From contig DVGI01000038.1 of assembly GCA_018712805.1 (NCBI GenBank), positions 1 to 64,000 on the forward strand: a stretch of 64,000 nt of DNA, written 5' to 3'. Position 1 is the first letter of the stretch. Each line of letters opens with the position of its first letter. The notes beneath the pieces are model-generated. The model did no database searches and was not told where the DNA came from. It saw only the letters and a program-made list of their open reading frames with translations. This DNA is from Candidatus Fimenecus excrementavium. Lineage in GTDB: Bacteria; Bacillota; Clostridia; Oscillospirales; Acutalibacteraceae. Shown here piece by piece: positions 31,986 through 40,526 of this stretch. A program made the position numbers and the translations under genes.

Positions 31986-33010
31986 ATACTGTGGCAGCAA
32001 TTCTGCTTGCAATCGGTGTAAGCTTTTTAATTTCTTTTTTGTTGGGCTTTGTGGTGATTCCGTTTCTTCGGAAACTGCACTTCGGCCAAACCATTCTTGA
32101 AATCGGCCCCGCGTGGCACAAATCCAAACAAGGCACGCCGACAATGGGCGGCTTTATGTTCATCATCAGCACAGTGGTTTCGTTCGCGGCTGTGATTTTG
32201 GGCGATTATCTGCTCGGTGGCAATTTGTTCGCGAGCGGTTCGTTTATCCCGGAATCGATTAAAGTAAAGCTTTTAAGCGGTATCATTATGGCACTGGGAT
32301 TTGGCATCATCGGCTTTGCGGACGACTATATTAAAGTCGTCAAAAAACGCAATCTCGGGCTTACAATCACCCAAAAATCCGTTGCGCAAATCGTTTTGAT
32401 GCTCGCTTATCTCGGATCTTTGTATATGTCCGGCAACACCTATATGTCGATTCCGTTTGTCGGTAATGTGGACCTTGGCTGGTTCTTCTGGCTGTTCGGT
32501 ATGGCGGTCATTTACGCCACCGTAAACGCTGTTAACTTCACCGACGGTGTCGACGGCCTTTGCAGCTCTGTCACGTCCGTTGCGGCAATCGCTTTTATAA
32601 TCGCCGCTGCCTTAAAAGGGCTTTTCGGCGTCAGCATTTTGGCGGGCGCGCTGCTCGGCGGCTGCCTTGGCTATCTCATTTGGAACTGGAACCCGTCGAA
32701 AGTCATGATGGGCGACACCGGCTCAATGTTCTTGGGCGGTATGGTCGTTGCACTCGCTTACATGATTGACTGCCCGCTGATTATTCTTTGCTTCGGCATC
32801 ATTTATGTACTTGAAATGTTGTCCGACGTTTTGCAAATCGGTTATTTCAAGGCAACCCACGGCAAACGCATTTTCAAAATGGCGCCGATTCATCATCATT
32901 TTGAAATGTGCGGCTGGAAAGAAAAGAAAATTGTTATTGTATTTTCGTTTGTCAATCTTTTGGGCTGCGCCGTCGGCCTTGCGTTGTTTTATTACGGCGT
33001 AATCCGGTAA
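31982..33010 (+). CDS. mraY: Phospho-N-acetylmuramoyl-pentapeptide-transferase
   Basis: The 342-residue membrane enzyme has about ten helices and the MraY catalytic motifs FADDYIKVVKKRNLGLT, NAVNFTDGVDGL and PIHHHFE. It transfers phospho-MurNAc-pentapeptide to undecaprenyl phosphate to make lipid I. TPTMGGF in the first cytosolic loop is also conserved. The ATG at 31982 overlaps the murF stop; an ATG four codons earlier is in frame but less likely. Downstream comes ftsW rather than the usual murD. Confidence 0.96.
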   Translation: MNTVAAILLAIGVSFLISFLLGFVVIPFLRKLHFGQTILEIGPAWHKSKQGTPTMGGFMFIISTVVSFAAVILGDYLLGGNLFASGSFIPESIKVKLLSGIIMALGFGIIGFADDYIKVVKKRNLGLTITQKSVAQIVLMLAYLGSLYMSGNTYMSIPFVGNVDLGWFFWLFGMAVIYATVNAVNFTDGVDGLCSSVTSVAAIAFIIAAALKGLFGVSILAGALLGGCLGYLIWNWNPSKVMMGDTGSMFLGGMVVALAYMIDCPLIILCFGIIYVLEMLSDVLQIGYFKATHGKRIFKMAPIHHHFEMCGWKEKKIVIVFSFVNLLGCAVGLALFYYGVIR

Positions 33011-33056
33011 TCCTATAACAAGAACTTTTACAATTTCCCGAAAGGAGGAAAGCGCT

Positions 33057-34298
33057 TTGACAACTGCCGCTGTGCAACGCAAAAAAGCGCCTGCTAAAAA
33101 ACGTAATGATTTTTGGGCGCTCGGCAAAATCGACATTCCGTTTTTGCTGTTGGTCATTACCATTTTAACGATAGGGCTTGTCATGCTTTTCTCTGCAAGC
33201 TATACGTACGCTTATTATAACGAGGACGGCGACAGCACTTACTTTTTCAAACGCCAGCTGATTTTCGCCGTAGTGGGCGTTGTCGCCATGCTGCTCGTTT
33301 CCAAAGTGCGTTACGATTATTTTAAGCTGTTCGCCATTCCGGCGATTGCCGTTTCGTGGCTATTGCTCGTTATCGTTTTGTTCCTGCCTGCAACACAAGG
33401 CGGTTTCCACCGCTGGATTGACTTAAAAATCTTCACGTTTCAGCCCTCCGAAATCGCAAAATTGGCAATCATTTTGTTTTGCGCGTGGAGCATGGATAAA
33501 AACCATAAAAAGATTGTCGGCAAGCAGTTAAGCCCCTCTAAATTTGCGCACACGGTCAAAGAACTGTCCGGCGGAAAAATCGTGGTGTACGAATCGTTCG
33601 TCATGCTTTGTTTGTATGCGGGGATAATCGTCGTAACCGCGGGGCTTGTTTATCTTGAAAACCACCTGTCCGGCACGCTTCTGATTTTGGCAATCGGCGT
33701 CGTGATGATGTATCTCGGCGAAATCAAACGCCATTGGTTCGTGCTTATCGCGGTGCTCGCCGTTGTGGCGTTAATATTCTTTGTGTTAAACCCGGATTTA
33801 TTGGAAAAATACGCCGGCGAACGCATTACGGCGTGGCTTGACAAGTCCTATGAGCCGCGCGGCGCACGTTGGCAGACCAACAACTCGCTGTATGCAATAG
33901 GCTCCGGCGGGCTGTTTGGCACGGGGCTCGGTAACTCCAAGCAAAAGCATTTGTATGTGTCCGAGCCGCAGAACGATTTTATTTTCGCAATCGTCTGTGA
34001 GGAACTCGGACTCTTGCGTGCAATCGGGATTATCATTTTGTTCGTGCTGCTTGTGCTTCGCGGCATTGCAATCGGGCTTCGCGCAAAAGACCGTTTCGGC
34101 GCGCTGCTTTCCATGGGCATCGTGTTCCAAGTCGGCCTGCAAACGGCTTTAAATATCGCCGTTGTGACCGACGCGCTGCCGAATACCGGCATCAGCCTTC
34201 CGTTCTTTAGTTACGGCGGCACGTCTTTGATGATGCTGCTGTTTGAAATGGGCGTGGTGCTTTCCGTTTCAAGATATTCAAGACTGGATAAAAACTAA
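33057..34298 (+). CDS. ftsW: SEDS family peptidoglycan glycosyltransferase FtsW/SpoVE
   Basis: The 413-residue protein has about ten helices and the SEDS signatures QPSEIAKLAI, SEPQNDFIFAIVCEELG (including the conserved acidic site) and GISLPFFSYGGTSL. It polymerises lipid II glycan strands and works with a class B PBP, probably the one at 26927. Between helices it has a soluble loop of about 50 residues (DKNHKKIVGKQLSPSKFAHT and following) that is longer than usual. The start is TTG 33057, nine bases after AAAGGAGG. FtsW and SpoVE cannot be separated by sequence alone. Confidence 0.93.
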   Translation: MTTAAVQRKKAPAKKRNDFWALGKIDIPFLLLVITILTIGLVMLFSASYTYAYYNEDGDSTYFFKRQLIFAVVGVVAMLLVSKVRYDYFKLFAIPAIAVSWLLLVIVLFLPATQGGFHRWIDLKIFTFQPSEIAKLAIILFCAWSMDKNHKKIVGKQLSPSKFAHTVKELSGGKIVVYESFVMLCLYAGIIVVTAGLVYLENHLSGTLLILAIGVVMMYLGEIKRHWFVLIAVLAVVALIFFVLNPDLLEKYAGERITAWLDKSYEPRGARWQTNNSLYAIGSGGLFGTGLGNSKQKHLYVSEPQNDFIFAIVCEELGLLRAIGIIILFVLLVLRGIAIGLRAKDRFGALLSMGIVFQVGLQTALNIAVVTDALPNTGISLPFFSYGGTSLMMLLFEMGVVLSVSRYSRLDKN

Positions 34299-34319
34299 GC
34301 CGAAAAGGAAAGGAATCCT

Positions 34320-35438
34320 ATGAAAGTTGTATTTGCAGCCGGCGGAACCGGCGGACATATCAACCCCGCGCTTGCCGCGGCAGGGGAATTGCGCCGGCGT
34401 GAGCCGGACGCGGAAATTCTGTTTATCGGAACGGCGGACCACATGGAGTCGCGGCTCGTACCCGCTGCCGGTTTTGATTTCAAAACCATCGCCATTGCCG
34501 GGTTTCAGCGAAAATTAACCCCGAAAAATATTGTGAAAAATATAAAAACCGTCCGTCTGCTGTTGGAATCCACTTCGGCAGTACGTAAAATTCTGACCGA
34601 TTTTGCGCCCGACGTCGTTGTGGGCTTCGGTGGCTATGTCAGCGGTCCCGTGGTGCGGACCGCGGCCAAAATGAGAATTCACACCGCCATTCACGAACAA
34701 AATGCTTATCCGGGCGTGACCAATAAAGCGCTCGCCAAAGTGGCGGATGCCGTTATGCTCACGGTGCCTGCCGCCGCCGAGCATTTGAGCTGTAAAAACG
34801 AACCGGTAATTACGGGACTTCCCGTGCGCCACGAAATTGTGGAAGCTGACCGCGATTTTTCCCGCGCCAAAATCGGCGTGCCCGAACACTCGATGATGAT
34901 TCTTTCCATGGGCGGCAGCCTCGGCGCAAAAGCGGTCAATGAAGCGATGGTCGGCGTTATCGCCGCGCGCTGTGAAGAAAAAGATTTGTTCTTTATGCAC
35001 GCGACCGGAAAATACGGCAAGTGGGTGCCCGACGCACTCGAAAAACAAGGCGTGCATTTGGCAAACGAGAAAAACGTTGTGATTCGCGAATACATAGACG
35101 ATATGGACACCTGCCTTTCGGCGGCGGATTTGGTAATAGGCCGCGCGGGCGCGTCGTCGCTTTCGGAAATCGAAGCGACCGGCAAAGCGTCAGTTCTCAT
35201 TCCCTCGCCGAATGTTGCGGAAAACCACCAATATCATAACGCTATGGCGCTTGTCCGCAACAATGCCGCGCGTATGATTGAAGAAAAAGATTTGACCGTC
35301 GACAAACTCTTGTCGGTCATTGACGAGTTGAAAAATGACCGTGCGCTGTTAAAAACAATCGGTCAAAACGCACGGAAAATGGCGGTTTTGGATTCCGCTA
35401 AGGTCATTTGCGACAAAATTATGGAGCTCGCAAAATAA
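34320..35438 (+). CDS. murG: UDP-N-acetylglucosamine-N-acetylmuramyl-(pentapeptide) pyrophosphoryl-undecaprenol GlcNAc transferase
   Basis: The 372-residue GT-B enzyme has the N-terminal glycine loop AAGGTGGHINPALA (about residues 5-18), HEQNAYPG (about 124-131), SMGGSLGAKAVNEA in the second domain, and GRAGASSLSEI for the UDP-GlcNAc ribose. It converts lipid I to lipid II at the inner membrane face. It follows ftsW by 21 bp. The gene that often sits here, murC or murD, is absent. Confidence 0.95.
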   Translation: MKVVFAAGGTGGHINPALAAAGELRRREPDAEILFIGTADHMESRLVPAAGFDFKTIAIAGFQRKLTPKNIVKNIKTVRLLLESTSAVRKILTDFAPDVVVGFGGYVSGPVVRTAAKMRIHTAIHEQNAYPGVTNKALAKVADAVMLTVPAAAEHLSCKNEPVITGLPVRHEIVEADRDFSRAKIGVPEHSMMILSMGGSLGAKAVNEAMVGVIAARCEEKDLFFMHATGKYGKWVPDALEKQGVHLANEKNVVIREYIDDMDTCLSAADLVIGRAGASSLSEIEATGKASVLIPSPNVAENHQYHNAMALVRNNAARMIEEKDLTVDKLLSVIDELKNDRALLKTIGQNARKMAVLDSAKVICDKIMELAK

Positions 35439-35522
35439 AGCCTTTGAACCGATATTCGGCATTCTGCATAGTATAAAGCGCAGAGGGTTTTCCTTTGGCT
35501 TTGACTGTAAGGGGTGCTGATT

Positions 35523-36914
35523 TTGGAAAAATTGATTATACACGGGCAAAAACGGCTGCACGGCGAAATCGAAGTGCACGGGTCAAAAAACAGCGCGCTG
35601 CCGATTCTCGCGGCCGCCGCACTCGTCAACGGGGTTTCGGAAATACATAATTGCCCAAAACTTACCGACATTGACGCGGCGATTCACATTTTGATGCATC
35701 TCGGCTGCCGTGTTTCGCGCAGCGGGCATACCGTTACTGTGGACGCTACCGCGATGAACAACTGGGAAGTGCCCGACGAGTTGATGCGCGAAATGCGTTC
35801 CTCCGTTGTGTTCCTCGGCGCCATTCTCGGGCGCACAGGTCACGCAAAGCTGACAACACCCGGCGGGTGCGAAATCGGGCTTCGGCCGATTGATTTGCAC
35901 ATTTCCGCTATGGAACAGCTCGGCGCCGTTTTGGAAGAGGACGCCGGAAAACTGGATTTTCACGCGCCGAACGGATTACAAGGCGCGCGCATCACGCTTT
36001 CGTTTCCTAGCGTGGGCGCTACCGAAAATATTATGATTGCCGCTGCAACCGCGAAAGGGCGCACGGTGATTACCAACGCGGCACGCGAGCCGGAAATCAG
36101 CGACCTTGCCGATTTCTTAAACGGCTGCGGCGCACACATTCACGGCGCGGGGGACAGCACGGTGATTATCGACGGCGTGCCGAAACTCAGCGGCACTTGC
36201 CACACAGTGATTCCCGACCGCATCGCCGCTTCCACTTATTTGCTTGCGGGCGCTGTCACGCAGGGCAAAATCTGCGTGCGCGACATCGTTCCGGCACACA
36301 TCGGCGCACTTTTGCCCGTATTAAAAGAAGCCGGCTGCGACATTACCGCCAGCGGGCGTTGGGTGTGTTTGAGCGCACCGCCGCGGCTTCACCGTGTAAA
36401 AATGACGCGCACAATGCCTTATCCGGGCTTTCCGACCGATGTGCAGGCACCGCTTACCGCTATGCTGACGGTGGCGGACGGCACTTCCGTGATTATAGAA
36501 AATATTTTTGAAAGCCGCTATAAACACGCGGCGGAGCTTATTCGCTTCGGTGCGAAAATCAGCGTCGAGGGGCGAATGGAGGTCATTGAAGGCGTACCGT
36601 ATTTGACGGGCGCTTCCGTGGTCGCGCCGGATTTGCGCGGCGGGTTTGCTTTAATACTTGCGGGGCTTGCGGCGCGCGGGGAAACCGTCGTCACAGGGCT
36701 CGAACATATTGACAGAGGATACGAAACGCCCGAAGCGATTTTGTGTGCGCTCGGGGCGGATGTGAAAAGGGTACAGGACAATGGAACAGCAAAGGAATAC
36801 ACAAAAGAACAATCGACAAAGACAGACGGGGAAACCGGCGTCCCGAAAGGCGGCAACAAGACAACCGGCACGCCGCAGCCCGGCACCGCAGTCCGGGAAA
36901 CGACAGCCGAGTAA
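35523..36914 (+). CDS. murA: UDP-N-acetylglucosamine 1-carboxyvinyltransferase with extended C-terminal tail
   Basis: The 463-residue protein commits UDP-GlcNAc to peptidoglycan synthesis with phosphoenolpyruvate. GSKNSALPIL near the start and the active-site Cys in TPGGCEIGLRPIDLH (about residue 115) are canonical. The family ends after ALGADVKRV, about 425 residues. Here the frame runs ~36 residues further into a polar tail (TKTDGETGVPKGGNKTTGT) that overlaps the first 134 bases of ftsQ in another frame. The start is taken as TTG 35523, eight bases after AAGGGG; GTG 35514 is an alternative. This is the homologue used in the cluster's murA position in Clostridia. Confidence 0.92.
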   Translation: MEKLIIHGQKRLHGEIEVHGSKNSALPILAAAALVNGVSEIHNCPKLTDIDAAIHILMHLGCRVSRSGHTVTVDATAMNNWEVPDELMREMRSSVVFLGAILGRTGHAKLTTPGGCEIGLRPIDLHISAMEQLGAVLEEDAGKLDFHAPNGLQGARITLSFPSVGATENIMIAAATAKGRTVITNAAREPEISDLADFLNGCGAHIHGAGDSTVIIDGVPKLSGTCHTVIPDRIAASTYLLAGAVTQGKICVRDIVPAHIGALLPVLKEAGCDITASGRWVCLSAPPRLHRVKMTRTMPYPGFPTDVQAPLTAMLTVADGTSVIIENIFESRYKHAAELIRFGAKISVEGRMEVIEGVPYLTGASVVAPDLRGGFALILAGLAARGETVVTGLEHIDRGYETPEAILCALGADVKRVQDNGTAKEYTKEQSTKTDGETGVPKGGNKTTGTPQPGTAVRETTAE

Positions 36915-37815
36915 CCGGGAACCGCTTTCCAACGACGAACGCCGGCGCATGCGCGCTCAGCGCGCCCGCCGCAAAAGAAGACGGCGCAATATCATTCTCG
37001 GCGTTTTGCTGACGGTGATTCTCCTGACCGTTGGAATCGTTTTGTCACTTACCGTATTTTTCAAAATTTCTGCGGTTACCGTGACCGGCGACGAGGTATA
37101 CAGCACCGAACAGGTTGTGGAGGCGTCCGGCATTACACAGGGCGAAAATCTTTTCTTGCTGAAAAAAAGTGACACAGCGGCGCTGATTGAAAAAACGCTG
37201 CCCTATGTCGAAACGGCGGATATTTCCAAGAGCCTTTCCGGCACAATTACAATTCATATTACGGCTGCAAAGGCGGTCGCCGCACTTGACAATGGCGATT
37301 CCTTTACACTCTTAAACGCCTCCGGCAAGGTGCTGGAAGACGGCGTTGCGGCGTTAAATGACGGCGTAATGATTGTGCAGGCGAACGGTATCAAATCAGC
37401 AGTTCCCGGCGAAATGGTAGCGTTCTCCACAGAGGAAGAACTTGCCGATATGACGGCAACCTACGAAGCGCTGCAAGCCGCGGAAATCGCCGGTATTACA
37501 GAGCTTGACGTCCGTGACCACTTGAACATAAAAGCGGTTTATCAGGGCAGAATAACGCTGGAACTCGGCGCGGTCAGCTCGCTTCCCGACAAGACTTCGT
37601 TTATCAAAGCGACGCTTACGCGCAACGATGAAAGCGAACCGGAATTTGAGGGGACAATTGATTTTACGATTGACAAAAAGGCTTATGTCCGCCCGAAAGA
37701 AGAGACCACGGCACCCGTAACCGCGCCCGCGACAACGGCGGGAACAGCGGGCGAAACCACGGATGCAAGCCAATCTACTTCACAGGCTCCAACGACGACA
37801 ACAGCGGCGGCTTAA
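36781..37815 (+). CDS. ftsQ: FtsQ/DivIB-type cell division protein
   Basis: The 344-residue protein has a very basic cytosolic N-terminus of ~70 residues (many R, K, Q), one membrane helix at about 70-93 (IILGVLLTVILLTVGIVLSL), a POTRA domain (ISAVTVTGDEVYSTEQVVEA) and the FtsQ beta domain. It ends in a Thr/Ala-rich tail (APTTTTAAA). It links early and late division proteins at the septum. The ATG at 36781 follows AAAAGGG and lies inside murA, giving a 134-bp overlap in a different frame. A later start (for example 36949) would remove the overlap but has no RBS. Confidence 0.85.
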   Translation: MEQQRNTQKNNRQRQTGKPASRKAATRQPARRSPAPQSGKRQPSNREPLSNDERRRMRAQRARRKRRRRNIILGVLLTVILLTVGIVLSLTVFFKISAVTVTGDEVYSTEQVVEASGITQGENLFLLKKSDTAALIEKTLPYVETADISKSLSGTITIHITAAKAVAALDNGDSFTLLNASGKVLEDGVAALNDGVMIVQANGIKSAVPGEMVAFSTEEELADMTATYEALQAAEIAGITELDVRDHLNIKAVYQGRITLELGAVSSLPDKTSFIKATLTRNDESEPEFEGTIDFTIDKKAYVRPKEETTAPVTAPATTAGTAGETTDASQSTSQAPTTTTAAA

Positions 37816-37883
37816 CGGTCTTTCTGTAAAGATAATTTGCTTGTCATGACAGGTAAAACAGCTTTTCTTTTTGAAAAAACCTG

Positions 37884-37912
37884 TTGAAATTCCGAAAAAA
37901 CTATGCTACAAT
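37884..37912 (+). promoter_or_regulatory. ftsZ promoter
   Basis: TTGAAA (37884-37889) and TACAAT (37907-37912) are 17 bp apart, with TGC before the -10 (extended). It would let ftsZ be expressed apart from the rest of the cluster. Confidence 0.8.
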
Positions 37913-37984
37913 AGCCCAAATGGGTCTTTGGACCTTTTAATTATGTTGTGTGCAGGAAGATTTACATAGGAGGAAGTTGAAATC

Positions 37985-39085
37985 ATGTCTTACGAATTGG
38001 ATAACGATTTTCAGGAAGTCACCAAAATTAAAGTTATCGGCGTCGGCGGCGGCGGCGGAAACGCGGTCAACCGTATGGTTCAGGCGGGCTTAAAAGGCAT
38101 CGACCTGATTGCCGTGAACACGGATAAACAGACCCTCGCTTTTTCGAAAGCGACCCAGAAAATTCAAATCGGCGAAAAGCTGACCAACGGCCAGGGCGCG
38201 GGCGCTAAACCCGAAATCGGCAAAAAGGCGGCGGAAGAAAGCCGCGACGCGATTATCGACGCGCTCAATGATACCCATATGGTCTTTATTACCGCGGGTA
38301 TGGGCGGCGGCACCGGTACAGGTGCGGCACCGGTCATTGCGGAAATCGCCAAAGAAAAAGGCATTTTGACCGTCGGCATTGTGACAAAACCCTTTGCGTT
38401 TGAGGGCAAACTGCGTATGCAGCAGGCGGAAGCCGGTATTGCCGAGCTCGCGGGTCACGTCGATTCTCTGATTGTCATTCCGAATGAGCGTTTGAAACAG
38501 GTCTCTGACCAAAAAATCACGCTTCTCAATGCGTTTGAAATTGCGGACGATGTGCTTCGCTCCGGCGTAAAGAGCATTTCCGATTTGATTATTCACCCCG
38601 CGCTTATCAATTTGGACTTCGCCGATGTCACGGCGGTTATGAAAGACGCCGGCCACGCGCACATGGGCGTCGGCACCGCAACCGGCAAGGAAAAAGCGGA
38701 AGAAGCGGCGAAAAAGGCCATTTCCAGCCCGCTGCTTGAATCCACAATTGACGGCGCAAAGGGTATTATTATCAGCATTACCGCTTCCGAAGACATCGGT
38801 TTGGAAGATATCGACACCGCCGCGGGCATTGTCCGTGCGGCTGCCGATGAAGATGCCAACATCATCTTCGGTGTGGATTTGAAACCGGAAATGGAAGATA
38901 CTATGACCGTTACCGTTATCGCGACCGGCTTCGGCAACGACGAAAACGGTATGCCCAAAAAGCCGAACAGCGCGTTTACGCTGGATACCGACAAAGAACT
39001 GGATGACATTTCCAGCACCAGCACCGGTTTTGACCCGGGCGACGATTATACAGACGTGCTCGACATTTTCAACGGCAGAAAATAA
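37985..39085 (+). CDS. ftsZ: Cell division protein FtsZ
   Basis: The 366-residue tubulin homologue forms the Z ring. [13 protein letters not shown] (about residues 19-31), the GTP signature [14 protein letters not shown] (about 103-116) and [18 protein letters not shown] are all conserved. The C-terminal linker is short, and the end reads [12 protein letters not shown], a divergent form of the conserved tail that binds FtsA or SepF. AGGAGG precedes the ATG. No ftsA is adjacent, as expected for Clostridia that use SepF. It closes the dcw cluster and has its own promoter. Confidence 0.97.
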   Translation: MSYELDNDFQEVTKIKVIGVGGGGGNAVNRMVQAGLKGIDLIAVNTDKQTLAFSKATQKIQIGEKLTNGQGAGAKPEIGKKAAEESRDAIIDALNDTHMVFITAGMGGGTGTGAAPVIAEIAKEKGILTVGIVTKPFAFEGKLRMQQAEAGIAELAGHVDSLIVIPNERLKQVSDQKITLLNAFEIADDVLRSGVKSISDLIIHPALINLDFADVTAVMKDAGHAHMGVGTATGKEKAEEAAKKAISSPLLESTIDGAKGIIISITASEDIGLEDIDTAAGIVRAAADEDANIIFGVDLKPEMEDTMTVTVIATGFGNDENGMPKKPNSAFTLDTDKELDDISSTSTGFDPGDDYTDVLDIFNGRK

Positions 39086-39102
39086 GCTTTTAAGAAACCA
39101 AA

Positions 39103-39135
39103 ACGGGCGGCACCTTAGCGTGTCGCCCGTTTTTT
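39103..39135 (+). terminator. Terminator of the dcw cluster
   Basis: An 11-bp stem with one wobble (39103-39113 with 39120-39130) is followed by TTTTTT. It is shared with the convergent PHP gene. Confidence 0.9.
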
Positions 39136-39142
39136 GTTTTGC

Positions 39143-39826
39143 TTATTCGGTTTCTATTCTTGTGAACGCTCCGCTTTTTAAAATGTTCAGCAAATCGTCG
39201 TTGTTTTTTATCGGTGTTTCGGTTTGAATCCCGCCGCGCCCCTCGTCGCCGGTTTGGTGATAGTCCGACCCCGAAGTGCCGAGAAGATTGTGGAGCGTTG
39301 CCCATTGGTGCGCAATCTCGTTTCGCGAATTGTGGCGCACACAGGCGTTAAATACCTCCACACCGTCCAAAAAGGCCGGATTCACAATTTTCATATCGTT
39401 GCGAAACGGGTGCGCCTGAACGACCAAAAGCCCGTTTTTGTGTGCAAGTCTCGAAAAAGACGCCAACCGCATTTTCAAAAGGTCGCCGCTTTTTCGCAAA
39501 AAATCCTCCGTCACGCCATAGACCAGATAGTCGTTGATATTGCCTTTCTCGGCAAAGCGCAGCTCCATGCCTAAAAGAATATGAAGCCTGTCGCCGGCAT
39601 AGGCTTTTGCGGCACGATAACCTTTTAGGAAAATGTCGACTTTCTCGTCCCACGGCGCGTCCAATGCGTCTTTGGCTTCAAAAGTGCTTTCGCTTAAGTG
39701 GTCGGTGATGACCACGGCTTGAAAACCTTTTGCAAGGTAGGCATCCACAAGCGTTTTTGCGCTGTTGTGCGCGCAGCGGCTGGTTTCGGCGGTGTGCGCG
39801 TGCAGTTCGGTCAAAAAGACCGGCAT
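39143..39826 (-). CDS. PHP domain phosphoesterase
   Basis: The 227-residue protein shows TELHAHTAETSRC (H-x-H, about residues 6-18), VITDHLS (about 39), LGMEL (Glu), QAHPFR and SGSDYHQTG near residue 195, the ordered metal ligands of the PHP family. It should hydrolyse a phosphoester; the substrate is unknown. It is not closely similar to the PHP protein at 20043. It is a single gene convergent with ftsZ and divergent from the NuoE-like gene. Confidence 0.85.
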   Translation of the reverse strand: MPVFLTELHAHTAETSRCAHNSAKTLVDAYLAKGFQAVVITDHLSESTFEAKDALDAPWDEKVDIFLKGYRAAKAYAGDRLHILLGMELRFAEKGNINDYLVYGVTEDFLRKSGDLLKMRLASFSRLAHKNGLLVVQAHPFRNDMKIVNPAFLDGVEVFNACVRHNSRNEIAHQWATLHNLLGTSGSDYHQTGDEGRGGIQTETPIKNNDDLLNILKSGAFTRIETE

Positions 39827-39928
39827 TTTATCATCTCCCGGGTGAGAATTTCGCGAATATTATACAACAACCATTGAATTGTGTCGATAATTTTTGCAAA
39901 ATTCTGTCATTTCTACAATATTTTGAAA

Positions 39929-39957
39929 TTGCTTTTTTAACTTCAATATATTATCAT
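39929..39957 (+). promoter_or_regulatory. Putative promoter of the nuoEFG-like operon
   Basis: TTGCTT (39929-39934) and TATCAT (39952-39957) are 17 bp apart, about 60 bp before the first gene. Confidence 0.55.
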
Positions 39958-40016
39958 AGTATGCGTATACTTTTCTTTGAAATGTATGTGCTTTTACGAT
40001 TTAGGAGGAAAGATTT

Positions 40017-40526
40017 ATGGATTGTAATTGCAGCTGTGTACACAGCGATTTGTCGCTTATGGACGAGGTGCTCGACACCTACGCCGACACAAAAGGCAGT
40101 CTCATCACGATTTTACAGAAAGCCCAGGAAATCTACGGCTATCTGCCGATGGACGTTATCCGGCTGATTTCCGACCGCACCGGCGTTAAGCCGGCGAAAA
40201 TTATGGGCGTTGCGACGTTTTACGCCCAGTTCCGTCTGCAGCCGGTCGGCAAATATTTGATTATGCTCTGCAAGGGCACGGCGTGCCACGTCAACGGTTC
40301 GGATTTGATCGAAAAGACCGTGACGGAAACCCTCGGAATCAAAGACGGCGAAACCACACCCGACGGGCTGTTCACGCTGAAAAACGTGGCATGTCTCGGC
40401 TGCTGCAGCCTTTCGCCGGTGATGATGATTAACGACGAAACTTATGGCAGACTCACGCCGCAAAAAACCAAAGAAATCCTCGCGCAGCTCGCCGAGGCGG
40501 CAAAGGAGGAAAAGGAACATGCCTAA
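40017..40526 (+). CDS. nuoE: NuoE-like 2Fe-2S subunit (HydC/HndA type)
   Basis: The 169-residue protein has the thioredoxin-like 2Fe-2S fold of NuoE with cysteines in CKGTACHVNG (about residues 82-87) and CLGCCSLSP (about 122-126). The N-terminal helical part has QEIYGYLPMDVI and GVATFYAQF, both typical. It passes electrons to or from the NuoF-like flavoprotein. GGAGGAAAG precedes the ATG. Its C-terminus overlaps the next gene by eight bases. In anaerobes this subunit is usually part of bifurcating hydrogenases or formate dehydrogenases. Confidence 0.93.
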   Translation: MDCNCSCVHSDLSLMDEVLDTYADTKGSLITILQKAQEIYGYLPMDVIRLISDRTGVKPAKIMGVATFYAQFRLQPVGKYLIMLCKGTACHVNGSDLIEKTVTETLGIKDGETTPDGLFTLKNVACLGCCSLSPVMMINDETYGRLTPQKTKEILAQLAEAAKEEKEHA

